This document shows, piece after piece, positions 17,962 to 25,846 of a stretch of 64,000 nt of DNA (positions are counted from its first letter, which is position 1; the number at the start of each line of letters is the position of its first letter). The notes beneath the pieces were generated by a model. That model saw nothing but the letters and a program-made list of their open reading frames with translations, was not told where the DNA came from and made no database searches. The position numbers were made by a program, and so were the translations under genes. This stretch comes from Crateriforma spongiae (lineage in GTDB: Bacteria; Planctomycetota; Planctomycetia; Pirellulales; Pirellulaceae), in the NCBI RefSeq assembly GCF_012290005.1, contig NZ_JAAXMS010000009.1:186001-250000 (forward strand), written 5' to 3'.

Positions 17962-20115
17962 ATGCGTCAAACCGAATTTTCCGCCACGATGATGATCCTG
18001 GGTTCCTTGATCCTAGGCAGCATCACGACCGCATCGCTTAGCGGTTGTAAACCGCCCCAATCGACCGACGTGAATGTGTCGACCGAGCCGCTGGAACCTG
18101 GCGACAACGTCACCACCGGCGTCGAAACCCCGAACGCCGGCAACACCACCGTCGGCGCCGCCGGCGTGGTGGAAACGCCGCTGGCCGGATCGACACCCGA
18201 GACTGCAGAAGTCCAAGGGTCCACGCTGACCGCATCGGTCGCCGAAGACACTGTCGAAAAGATCATGGCCGCCGGCGGCGACTGGCCCCAGTGGGGCGGC
18301 ACCCGGGTCCGCAACAACGTTCCCGGCGTGACGGGCTTGCCGGAAAGCTGGAACACCGGCCGTTTCGACCGTCGCACGGGTGAGTGGGACAAGAGCCGCG
18401 TCGAAAACATTCGCTGGTACGCCAACCTGGGCAGCCAGACCTATGGCAATCCGGTCGTCGCGGACGGTCAGGTTTATGTCGGGACCAACAACGGGGCCGG
18501 CTACCTGAAACGCTATCCCGCCAAGGTCGACCTGGGATGCTTGCTGGCCTTTGACGAAGAAAACGGCGACTTCCTGTGGCAGCACAGCAGCGAGAAACTG
18601 ATCACCGGACGCGTTCACGATTGGCCGCTGCAAGGCATCTGTTGTGCCCCGCTGGTCGAAGGCGAACGGTTGTGGTTTGTCACCAGTCGCGGCGAAGTCC
18701 GTTGTCTGGACACCAAAGGTTTCTATGACAACGAAGACGACGGACCGGTCAAGAACGAACCGGCATTCGTCGCGTCGATCATGGACACCGGTGAAGGCAA
18801 CACATTCGAAGAAGCTTTGGCCGAACTGAACGGCGGGACCTTCCCCGCCGCTTTGCTGGAACAAATCGCCCAAGCCGGTGAAGCGGCCGAGGGCGAAACC
18901 GCCATCAAAACGGTCACCGAAAATAAGGTCTGGACCGCCACGGGCAACTTCGGTGGTGTCGACCGCGAATTGACGATCAAGCAGATCGGACCGCGGATCA
19001 GTGTTTTCAAGGCACTCGGTGTCAACGACAAGAACGACGCGGACACGATTTGGGTCTTCAACATGATGACCGAACTGGGGACCAGCCAGCACAACATGTG
19101 CAGCTGCAGTGTGACCAGCTACGGCGACCTGCTGTTCGTCAACACCAGCAACGGCCAAGACGAATCTCACGGCAACTTGCCCGCACCGGACGCCCCCAGC
19201 TTCTTCTGCATGAACAAGAACACCGGCGAAGTCTATTGGACGGACAATTCGCCCGGTACGAACATCTTGCACGGTCAGTGGTCCAGCCCCACGGTGGCCG
19301 AATGCAACGGCGTTCCCCAAGTGCTGTTCTGTGGCGGCGATGGTTGGCTGTACAGCTTCCGCGCCGATCGCGGCAGCGACGGCAACCCAGAATTGCTGTG
19401 GAAATTCGACTGTAACCCCAAGACGTCCAAGTGGATCCTGGGCGGCGAAGGCACCCGGAATAACTTGATCGGCACGCCGGTCGCCTATGACGGTCGCGTT
19501 TACATCGGCGTCGGCCAAGACCCGGAACACCAAGAGGGCGAAGGTCACCTGTGGTGCATCGACCCGAACAAACGCGGCGACGTGTCACCCCAATTGGCGG
19601 TTCGCATCGAAGGCGACAAACGCGTTCCGATCCCGCACAAACGCATTCAAGCGGTTGAACCGGAGAAGGGCGAAGCAGCGATCGACAACCCGAATTCCGC
19701 CGCGCTGTGGCATTACAGCCAGCAAGACCAAGACGGCGACGGCAACATCGATTTCGAAGAAGAAATGCACCGCACCTGCGGCACCGTTGCGATCAAAGAC
19801 GGCCTGCTGTACATCGCTGACTTTTCCGGCTTGGTGCATTGCCTGGATGCCAAGGGAACCGATGACGGGCAACCGATCGTCCACTTCACTTATGACATGC
19901 TGGCCCAAAGCTGGGGCAGTGCGTTGATCAGCGATGGCAAAGTCTATGTCGGGGACGAAGACGGCGACGTGTGTGTCTTCGAACTCGGCAAAGACAATGC
20001 CGAGCCGATCGAGGAGATCAACATGGGAACCAGCGTCTACAGCACGCCGGTGGCTGCCAACGGCCGGCTGTACATCAGCACCAAAGACAAGCTGTTTGCC
20101 ATCGAGCAAGAGTAG
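17962..20115 (+). CDS. PQQ-like beta-propeller lipoprotein
   Basis: 717 aa. N-terminal lipoprotein signal with lipobox LSGC (Cys29), then a Thr/Val-rich linker (30-95) and a PQQ-type propeller (about 96-717). Blade-like strands include DWPQWGGTRVRNNVPG, GQVYVGTNNGAGYL, LLAFDEENGDFLWQH, YIGVGQDPEH and LFAIEQE. An EF-hand-like QDQDGDGNIDFEEE (about residue 589-602) sits between blades and could bind calcium. Lies 70 bases after the first propeller gene, same strand, so a cupin-propeller-propeller operon is likely. Probably outer-membrane or periplasmic anchored. Exact function unknown. Confidence 0.85.
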   Translation: MRQTEFSATMMILGSLILGSITTASLSGCKPPQSTDVNVSTEPLEPGDNVTTGVETPNAGNTTVGAAGVVETPLAGSTPETAEVQGSTLTASVAEDTVEKIMAAGGDWPQWGGTRVRNNVPGVTGLPESWNTGRFDRRTGEWDKSRVENIRWYANLGSQTYGNPVVADGQVYVGTNNGAGYLKRYPAKVDLGCLLAFDEENGDFLWQHSSEKLITGRVHDWPLQGICCAPLVEGERLWFVTSRGEVRCLDTKGFYDNEDDGPVKNEPAFVASIMDTGEGNTFEEALAELNGGTFPAALLEQIAQAGEAAEGETAIKTVTENKVWTATGNFGGVDRELTIKQIGPRISVFKALGVNDKNDADTIWVFNMMTELGTSQHNMCSCSVTSYGDLLFVNTSNGQDESHGNLPAPDAPSFFCMNKNTGEVYWTDNSPGTNILHGQWSSPTVAECNGVPQVLFCGGDGWLYSFRADRGSDGNPELLWKFDCNPKTSKWILGGEGTRNNLIGTPVAYDGRVYIGVGQDPEHQEGEGHLWCIDPNKRGDVSPQLAVRIEGDKRVPIPHKRIQAVEPEKGEAAIDNPNSAALWHYSQQDQDGDGNIDFEEEMHRTCGTVAIKDGLLYIADFSGLVHCLDAKGTDDGQPIVHFTYDMLAQSWGSALISDGKVYVGDEDGDVCVFELGKDNAEPIEEINMGTSVYSTPVAANGRLYISTKDKLFAIEQE

Positions 20116-20420
20116 AAAACGCAGTACGGACATGCGAAACGTCCCGGCCGACACGACGCCGGGGCGATGATCGCGTAGGTGCGTTTAGGGCATCGTCGCG
20201 GTCGGCCGAAACGGCGGACCCTGGCAGGCCCGGCAGGCCGCTGACATCCGCTTACGGCATCCTTGCCATGGCGGCGTCATTGCCAACAATCATCACAATG
20301 TCATTCTTGACCGACCGATCCCGGCCGCCGCAGGTACCAACCATGCGGCGTCAGAACCGGTCGGTTTCTTTTTGGCATCGCTGTCGAATCCAATTTCCTT
20401 CTCAACCATCGAACCCAATC
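20116..20420. other. Intergenic region with a GC-rich hairpin
   Basis: About 300 bases after the propeller lipoprotein. A hairpin at 20140-20166 (9-bp stem, one G-T pair, 9-base loop) lies 25 bases past the stop but has no T-run, so it may be an RNA end-protecting stem rather than a terminator. Several in-frame starts of the next gene lie here (ATG at 20268, 20298 and 20343), so the region may partly be coding. Confidence 0.4.
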
Positions 20421-20822
20421 TTGAACACATCGTCCAACGGGCAAACCGCCAAGACGCTTGTCGATTGCGGCAACTGTGGCCCTGATTTTGCCTCCATCCG
20501 TCAAATGGTCACCCGTCACTTCAAGGTGCACGTGATTCAGACTCATGGGGCCGAAGACACCCTGGAGGTTTTGAAGAACCGCAAGGTCGACTTGGTCACG
20601 GTCAATCGTAAACTTGACCGTGACTACACCGATGGCCTGGACGTGATCCGTCAGATCAAATCGGATCCAGACACCAATGCGGTTCCGGTGATGCTGGTTT
20701 CCAATTACGAGGAACACCAACAAACCGCGACCGAAACCGGTGCGGTGCCGGGTTTCGGGAAGCTGGCGTTGACCGATCCGGCAACACGGTCGCTGTTGGA
20801 ACCCTTTCTGGGTGATGCATAG
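20421..20822 (+). CDS. Degenerate response-regulator receiver-domain protein
   Basis: 133 aa from TTG at 20421 (MNTSSNGQTAKTLVDCGNC); longer versions starting from ATG at 20343, 20298 or 20268 are possible but add an Arg/Ser-rich tail without receiver structure. The stand-alone receiver fold is visible: TLVDCGN (beta 1), KVDLVTVNRKL (beta 3), PVMLVSNYEE (beta 4, with Ser94) and GFGKLAL with the conserved Lys114. The phosphoacceptor Asp after beta 3 is Asn62, so normal phosphorylation is not expected. There is no output domain and no adjacent kinase. It may act as a phosphorylation-independent binding module. Confidence 0.65.
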   Translation: MNTSSNGQTAKTLVDCGNCGPDFASIRQMVTRHFKVHVIQTHGAEDTLEVLKNRKVDLVTVNRKLDRDYTDGLDVIRQIKSDPDTNAVPVMLVSNYEEHQQTATETGAVPGFGKLALTDPATRSLLEPFLGDA

Positions 20823-20894
20823 TGGTCAACATCGGGTGCGACCAAAGAACCGTTTGCGCTTGGCGATCGGTCGACCGACGACCATAATTCACGC

Positions 20895-21302
20895 ATGAAC
20901 GGACGTTTTCGAAAGATGTTGGCATCAAAGATTCACCGCGCGACGGTGACGGGTGCCGATTTGGAATATGAGGGCAGCCTGACGGTTCCACCACACTTGT
21001 TGGAAGCCGCCGGGATCGTTCCCTACGAAGCAATCCACGTGTGGGACGTCACACGGGGAAGCCGTCTGGAAACGTACGCCATCGAAGGGCTGCCCGATTC
21101 AAACGACATCTGCGCCAACGGCGCGGCGGCCCACCTGATTCACCCCGGCGATCTGGTGATCCTGGCGACCTACTGTTTTGTGCCCGAATCCGAAGTCGAC
21201 CGGCATCAGCCGCGTTTGGTGTTCGTCGACGAATCGAACCAAATCGTTCACGGCGGCCCCGAATTGGCCGGCCCCCAGCGTCGAAGCCCGGCGGGGGGGT
21301 AA
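20895..21302 (+). CDS. panD: Aspartate 1-decarboxylase
   Basis: 135 aa. MLASKIHRATVTGADLEYEGS matches PanD: the chain self-cleaves between Gly27 and Ser28 to give the pyruvoyl group that decarboxylates aspartate to beta-alanine for pantothenate and so for CoA and the ACP phosphopantetheine arm. Further motifs: YEAIHVWDVTRGSR, and GAAAHLIHPGDLVIL, the catalytic C-terminal region. Length and motifs are normal. It lies 1.4 kb upstream of an ACP-containing cluster and just upstream of a membrane protein gene. Confidence 0.95.
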   Translation: MNGRFRKMLASKIHRATVTGADLEYEGSLTVPPHLLEAAGIVPYEAIHVWDVTRGSRLETYAIEGLPDSNDICANGAAAHLIHPGDLVILATYCFVPESEVDRHQPRLVFVDESNQIVHGGPELAGPQRRSPAGG

Positions 21303-21308
21303 TCGCGT

Positions 21309-21845
21309 TTGTCCAATTTCGGAATTTTGACCGTCGCCGTGCTGGTGGGTCTGGCGACCGGATGCCTGTTGGCAACCCAGCCCAGCGTGAACGGACAATT
21401 GGGACGAAGTGTCGCACACCCGATGCAGGCGTCCATGATTTCTTTTGCCAGCGGCGCGGCGATCGTATTCGTGATTTGCCTGGCGATGGGCCGGTTTCCG
21501 CCGGAATTTGTCCGCCCAGCCGGCCAATTGCCTTGGTGGATTTGGTTCGGCGGTGCCATCGGCGTGGTGATGGTCACGACGTCGCTGATTTTCGTGCCCC
21601 GGGTGGGTTCATTGCCGTGGTTCGCCGCCGTGATGACCGGCCAGACCGTCGGTGCGGTGATCCTGGACCACTACGGATGGCTGGGAAATCCACGGACCGC
21701 CGCATCGCCAATGCGTTTGCTGGGCACCGCGTTGTTGATTGCGGGCGTCCTGGTCATCGTTGCCGCCCAACGCCAGGTCGTCACCACCAGTGGTGATCCC
21801 CCGCCCGCGGAACCGACGGCCGGCGATCAGGTCACCGATCGCTGA
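21309..21845 (+). CDS. DMT-superfamily membrane protein, YdcZ (DUF606) type
   Basis: 178 aa starting at TTG 21309, seven bases after panD and preceded by a run of G that can serve as a ribosome site. Five hydrophobic segments are evident, beginning ILTVAVLVGLATGCLLA and including WIWFGGAIGVVMVTT and LLGTALLIAGVLVIV. The motif QPSVNGQLGR early in the chain, and the size (about 150 aa core), fit the YdcZ/DUF606 transporter family. Substrate unknown. The last 20 residues are polar. Coupled to panD by position, but a role in pantothenate transport is only a guess. Confidence 0.75.
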   Translation: MSNFGILTVAVLVGLATGCLLATQPSVNGQLGRSVAHPMQASMISFASGAAIVFVICLAMGRFPPEFVRPAGQLPWWIWFGGAIGVVMVTTSLIFVPRVGSLPWFAAVMTGQTVGAVILDHYGWLGNPRTAASPMRLLGTALLIAGVLVIVAAQRQVVTTSGDPPPAEPTAGDQVTDR

Positions 21846-22047
21846 ACCAATCGTTTTGGACCGACGGGGTCGATCTGGTCGCACCGAACGCCGATTTGGT
21901 ATCCCGCGGTGGCAAATCGCGGCTGCGGCTGGAAAGAACTCCGGTTGAGGCAATATATGCCGACAACTATCGTATCGATTCGACTTCAGGTCGCGCCCGC
22001 GCTGGCAAACGCCCCACTTCGCCTGATTGGCACCGTTAGATACTGCA

Positions 22048-22542
22048 GTGAAATATCGGCAAATCGATAAAATCATCGCCCTCCAGCCCGGTTCGCGGCT
22101 GGTCGGGGAACGCACGCTTTTGGCCGATGAAGAATATCTGAGCGACCATTTTCCGAATCTCCCCGTGATGCCCGGGGTGATGATGCTCGAAGCGCTGCAC
22201 CAAGCGGCGATCTGGCTGGTCCGTTCGACGCTGGATTTTCAGTGCCCGATGATCTTTCTGCGGGAAGCCCGCAGTGTGAAGTTCGGCGACTTTTTGTCCC
22301 CCGGCGAAACGCTCCGCGTGACCGCCGAGATCAAATCACGCGACGGCGATTCGTTCCGCATCAAAGCGGTCGCCGCCAAAGAGGGCCGGGTCACTGTCAG
22401 TGCGATTCTGCACATGGATGTCCGCAGCAGCGGGGATCCGGCGCGTCTGAATACCGACGAAGAATTGGCGCAGCGGTGCCGAAACCAGTTTCAGACATTG
22501 TTCGGATGTCCCCAAGACATTCCGGAAGTCGAAGCCGCCTAG
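22048..22542 (+). CDS. 3-hydroxyacyl-ACP dehydratase, FabZ-like hotdog protein
   Basis: 164 aa if GTG 22048 is used, giving (M)KYRQIDKIIALQPG, a typical FabZ start; TTG 22027 would add seven residues. Neither has a clear Shine-Dalgarno. The active-site motif is intact: DHFPNLPVMPGVMMLEALHQ with His34 and Glu48. It dehydrates beta-hydroxyacyl-ACP to trans-2-enoyl-ACP. First gene of a four-gene acyl cluster followed by an ACP, a second hotdog protein and FabF. The C-terminal 30 residues (DEELAQRCRNQFQTLFG) extend past the usual FabZ fold. Confidence 0.88.
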   Translation: MKYRQIDKIIALQPGSRLVGERTLLADEEYLSDHFPNLPVMPGVMMLEALHQAAIWLVRSTLDFQCPMIFLREARSVKFGDFLSPGETLRVTAEIKSRDGDSFRIKAVAAKEGRVTVSAILHMDVRSSGDPARLNTDEELAQRCRNQFQTLFGCPQDIPEVEAA

Positions 22543-22669
22543 CGATGGCTTCCCCGTTTTGCCGCAACGTCGTCCGCTAGCGACCGGGACCGACCGGCAT
22601 CAAAATCAACGTCCATCCGACATCCCATTCACTTCCATTCAACGTCACCCCTGCCAAGGAAATCGCACA

Positions 22670-23059
22670 ATGAGTCTGTCACAGGATGAAATCTTCGAAA
22701 AAGTCCAGGAATCACTCGTCGACGCACTGGGCGTCGATGACGACGAGGTCACCCGCGAAGCGACCCTGGTGGGCGACTTGGGTGCCGAATCGATCGATTT
22801 CTTGGACATCGTTTTCAAACTTGAAAGCGCATTCGATATCTCGATCCCGCGCGAAGAACTGTCGCCCGAAGACATTTTGACCAACAGTCAATACGTCCAG
22901 GACGGCACCGTGACCGCCGAAGGCATGGCGGAACTGAAACGACGTATGCCCTGGGCTGATCTGGAAGAGTTCGAAAAGAACCCTCGCGTCCAAGACTTTG
23001 GAAACATTCTGACCGTCGGCGATTTGTGCAAATACGTCGAATCCAAGCTCGGCCAGTGA
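22670..23059 (+). CDS. Acyl carrier protein with an insertion
   Basis: 129 aa from ATG at 22670, with AAGGA about 9 bases upstream. N-terminal half is a normal ACP: DEIFEKVQESLVDALGVDDD, then DLGAESIDFLDIVF with Ser41 as phosphopantetheine site (ESI instead of the common DSL). A standard ACP is about 80 residues; here about 45 extra residues (roughly 68-112, TAEGMAELKRRMPW and following) lie between helix III and the last helix (LTVGDLCKYVESKL). Such long ACPs occur in specialised acyl pathways. Co-transcribed with flanking dehydratase genes; the next ORF starts three bases later. Confidence 0.9.
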   Translation: MSLSQDEIFEKVQESLVDALGVDDDEVTREATLVGDLGAESIDFLDIVFKLESAFDISIPREELSPEDILTNSQYVQDGTVTAEGMAELKRRMPWADLEEFEKNPRVQDFGNILTVGDLCKYVESKLGQ

Positions 23060-23062
23060 TCC

Positions 23063-23569
23063 ATGCGTTGGTTTTGGATCGACCGATTTACCGAGTTCGT
23101 CAGCGGTTCACACGCCAGCGGGATCAAGAATGTCGCGCTGGATGAAGAAGTGGTTGACGAATACCTGCCGGGCTATCCCGTCCTGCCGCCGACCCTGATC
23201 ATCGAGGGCATGGCACAGCTGGGCGGTATCCTGGTGGCCGAACACTTCAAGTTTGAAAAGCGTGTCGTGCTGGCCAAAGTCGGCAAGGCGACGTACCACC
23301 AACCGGCTCGGGTCGGTGACCAACTGCGTTATCGCGTCGATTTTAAATCGGCCAACGACACCGGCGCCATTGCGACCGGACACAGTGTTTGCGGTACGCA
23401 ACCGCAAGCCGACATTGATTTGATGTTCGCCTTTTTGGAACCCGGTCATCTGGTCGACGGCCCTCTGTTCCAACCCGGCGACCTGCGAACGATGCTGCGG
23501 ATCATGAATTTCTTTCACGTCGCCGTCGACGCTGACGGCAATCCGTTGCCCCATTACGACAACCTTTGA
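23063..23569 (+). CDS. Hotdog-fold FabA/FabZ-like protein lacking the catalytic histidine
   Basis: 168 aa, starting three bases after the ACP. It aligns by eye with FabZ, but the active-site stretch reads DEYLPGYPVLPPTLIIEGMAQ: Glu48 is kept while the His of HFPGxPVMPG is Tyr34 and the PG is PP. The rest is FabZ-like (VGKATYHQPARVGDQLRY). A usual dehydratase reaction is therefore unlikely; it may pair with the intact FabZ-like protein, act as a thioester-handling partner, or have a different reaction. Same operon as the ACP and FabF. Confidence 0.82.
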   Translation: MRWFWIDRFTEFVSGSHASGIKNVALDEEVVDEYLPGYPVLPPTLIIEGMAQLGGILVAEHFKFEKRVVLAKVGKATYHQPARVGDQLRYRVDFKSANDTGAIATGHSVCGTQPQADIDLMFAFLEPGHLVDGPLFQPGDLRTMLRIMNFFHVAVDADGNPLPHYDNL

Positions 23570-23650
23570 TCGACCGCCTGTCGTCACGACGGCGTACCGT
23601 GATCGGTGTCGCCCTTTGTCATCGACTTTCCCCGCTGGACCCACGCTTTC

Positions 23651-24949
23651 ATGCCCACTGATTCCCATCGCCGTCGCGTCGTCGTCACCGGTATCGGGAT
23701 GATCAATCCCATGGGACACGACGTTGCCACCGTCTGGTCCGGGTTACAGGAAGGCAAATCCGGTGTCGCACCGACGACGCTGTTTGACGCCAGCGGATTT
23801 CCGACCAAGATCAGCGCCGAAATCAAGAACTGGGACCTGACCGAAGCCGACGACGGCATGGGATCGGTCGACAAGTTGGGTAGGCATACCAAGTTTGCCA
23901 TCGGCGCGGCCAACCAAGCCGTCCGTGACAGCGGCATCATCGACGCGATCACCGACCCGACGCGGTTGGGCGTTTACTTGGGCAGTGGTGAAGGCAATCA
24001 GGACTTCAACACCTTCAGCAAAATGATGGTCGCCGCTTTGGCCGAAGGCGAATACGACGAAGCCAAGTTCGTCCGTGCCGGACTGGACCTGCTGGATCCC
24101 GCCAAGGAACTGGAACAGGAACCCAACATGCCGGCCGCCCACGTGGCGACCAAGTTCAATGCCCAGGGTCCCAATTTCAATTGCCTGACCGCCTGTGCCG
24201 CCAGCAGCCAAGCCGTCGGCGAAGCCACCGAAATCATCCGTCGCGGCGAAGCCGACGCGATGATCGCCGGCGGAACCCACAGCATGATCCATCCGTTCGG
24301 CGTGACCGGGTTCAACCTGTTGACCGCGTTGTCCGAATCCAACGACCAGCCGACCAAAGCCAGCCGTCCGTTCGATTTGAAACGAAATGGATTCGTGCTG
24401 GGCGAAGGATCGGCAATGGTCATCTTGGAAGAACTGGAGATGGCTAAGAAACGCGGCGCGACGATCTATGGCGAAATCGCCGGCTATGGCACCACCGCCG
24501 ACGCGTACCGTGTCACCGACATTCCACCGGACGGCCACGGCGCGATTGCCGCGATGCGAATGGCGATCAGCGACGCAAGTTTGACACCCGCCGACATTCA
24601 ATACGTCAACGCCCACGGCACCAGCACCAAGGTCAACGACCGCGTCGAAACCAAAGCTTGCCGCGAGGTGTTCGGCGCGTTGGCCGATTCGGTCCCCGTC
24701 AGCAGCACCAAGAGCATGATGGGCCATTTGATCGCCGCGGCCGGCGTGACCGAGATGATCGTGTGTTTGATGGCGATGCGTGACAGCGTTTTGCCACCGA
24801 CAATCAACTATGAAAATCCTGATCCAGAATGCGATCTGGATTACGTTCCCAACGAAGCCCGCCCGGGCGAAATCCGATACGCTTTGAACAACAGCTTCGG
24901 GTTCGGCGGCCAGAACGTTTCGCTTTGCTTAAGCCGCCACGACGGCTGA
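23651..24949 (+). CDS. fabF: Beta-ketoacyl-ACP synthase II
   Basis: 432 aa from ATG at 23651 (MPTDSHRRRVVVTGIGMINP), where the ketosynthase fold begins; an in-frame GTG at 23606 would add 15 residues. Catalytic triad visible: Cys182 in NCLTACAASSQ, His322 in VNAHGTSTK, His359 in MMGHLIAAAG. It condenses malonyl-ACP with an acyl chain. The C-terminal RYALNNSFGFGGQNVSL is the usual KS end. Last gene of the FabZ-ACP-hotdog-FabF cluster; no FabD, FabG or FabH is beside it, so it depends on general fatty-acid enzymes or serves a special product. Confidence 0.92.
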   Translation: MPTDSHRRRVVVTGIGMINPMGHDVATVWSGLQEGKSGVAPTTLFDASGFPTKISAEIKNWDLTEADDGMGSVDKLGRHTKFAIGAANQAVRDSGIIDAITDPTRLGVYLGSGEGNQDFNTFSKMMVAALAEGEYDEAKFVRAGLDLLDPAKELEQEPNMPAAHVATKFNAQGPNFNCLTACAASSQAVGEATEIIRRGEADAMIAGGTHSMIHPFGVTGFNLLTALSESNDQPTKASRPFDLKRNGFVLGEGSAMVILEELEMAKKRGATIYGEIAGYGTTADAYRVTDIPPDGHGAIAAMRMAISDASLTPADIQYVNAHGTSTKVNDRVETKACREVFGALADSVPVSSTKSMMGHLIAAAGVTEMIVCLMAMRDSVLPPTINYENPDPECDLDYVPNEARPGEIRYALNNSFGFGGQNVSLCLSRHDG

Positions 24950-24974
24950 TGTTTTCTGTTGGCTGAGTTGCACC

Positions 24975-25373
24975 ATGGCTGAGTTTACCGACGCCGAATT
25001 GGCCGCCTTTCTGGACGAAGCCCTGCCGCCATCGCGATCGGCGGAACTGGAGCATCATCTGCGAACCGACGCGGCGTTGCGTCATCGGCTGACCGAGGTG
25101 ACCGGACGACAATCCGCCGGCCTGCACACCATCGGCGGCATTTGGCGACGCAACCGACTGTCATGCCCCGACCGAGGCGAACTGGGGCAATACATCTTGG
25201 GCACCTTGGACGAAGAACGCGCCGATTACATTCGGTTCCATCTGGAACAAGTCGGTTGTCGTTACTGCGCCGCCAATCTGGCGGATTTGGAAGCCGCGGC
25301 GGCCGGCGGTGAAGAAACCGTCCGCCGGCGCACCAAATACTTTCAAACCAGCGTCGGCCACCTGGGTTCGTGA
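24975..25373 (+). CDS. Small protein with zinc-finger-like C-terminus (anti-sigma-like)
   Basis: 132 aa. Starts MAEFTDAELAAFLDEALPPSRSAELEHHLRTD, typical of short anti-sigma or sigma-interacting helices. A cysteine/histidine cluster follows: SCPDRGELGQYILG, then RFHLEQVGCRYCAANL (H-x5-C-x2-C), a spacing near that of zinc-binding anti-sigma domains (zf-HC2). No membrane segment and no adjacent sigma-factor gene. It starts 25 bases after fabF. Best described as a conserved small planctomycete-type protein; a regulatory role is inference. Confidence 0.6.
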   Translation: MAEFTDAELAAFLDEALPPSRSAELEHHLRTDAALRHRLTEVTGRQSAGLHTIGGIWRRNRLSCPDRGELGQYILGTLDEERADYIRFHLEQVGCRYCAANLADLEAAAAGGEETVRRRTKYFQTSVGHLGS

Positions 25374-25412
25374 CGCACGCTGCGGGCAGGTCAGGCCGGA
25401 TCCGGCACACGA

Positions 25413-25736
25413 TCATGCCGCGCGGTACATCATGCGTTGCAACCGGTCCAACGTCGTGACCATCTGGTTCCAGTCCGCGACCACGTCCATCGTCGGCATT
25501 TCACCCGCATCGTCGCGGTCATACCCGCGACGGCTGACTTTCACACGACCGCCCAAAACGGCGACCGGTTTGGACGCTTCGTTGCCATCGGCCGATTCCG
25601 ATGCCGTCGGTTCGTCGCCGTCGATCGGCAAAATTTGGCCCATCACTTGATGCACCGCCCACAACGCTGCTTTGCGGGAATCGTCAGCTTGGACGACACA
25701 ACGAAACGATCCCGATTGCACGTAAAACTTATCCAT
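25413..25736 (-). CDS. Conserved hypothetical protein
   Basis: 107 aa from ATG at 25736 with AAGGA about 10 bases upstream. MDKFYVQSGSFRCVVQADDS followed by an acidic linker, then a basic patch (VKVSRRGYDRDD) and a helical end (WNQMVTTLDRLQRMMYRAA). No domain I recognise. Convergent with the zinc-finger-like gene and divergent from the beta-CASP hydrolase. Probably a real soluble protein; function unknown. Confidence 0.6.
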   Translation of the reverse strand: MDKFYVQSGSFRCVVQADDSRKAALWAVHQVMGQILPIDGDEPTASESADGNEASKPVAVLGGRVKVSRRGYDRDDAGEMPTMDVVADWNQMVTTLDRLQRMMYRAA

Positions 25737-25846
25737 GATTCCGTATCCTTGATTTGGCGAATAGATTCATCCGATCTGTTGTCAAAGATCGCCGGGCGAA
25801 TGACACGTCTGGTCACCGCCGCCAATTCCATGCATCCACCGGTTTC

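Noticed and set aside
18013-19548. 511-codon minus-strand open frame
   Set aside because: Antisense to the PQQ-like lipoprotein, whose frame has clear propeller blades and a lipobox; the antisense translation lacks any domain.
23744-24727. 327-codon minus-strand open frame
   Set aside because: Antisense to fabF; the sense strand carries the complete ketosynthase triad.
25395-25406. 12-bp palindrome GCCGGATCCGGC between two convergent genes
   Set aside because: No loop and no T-run, so not a terminator; a GC-rich palindrome this short is expected by chance.
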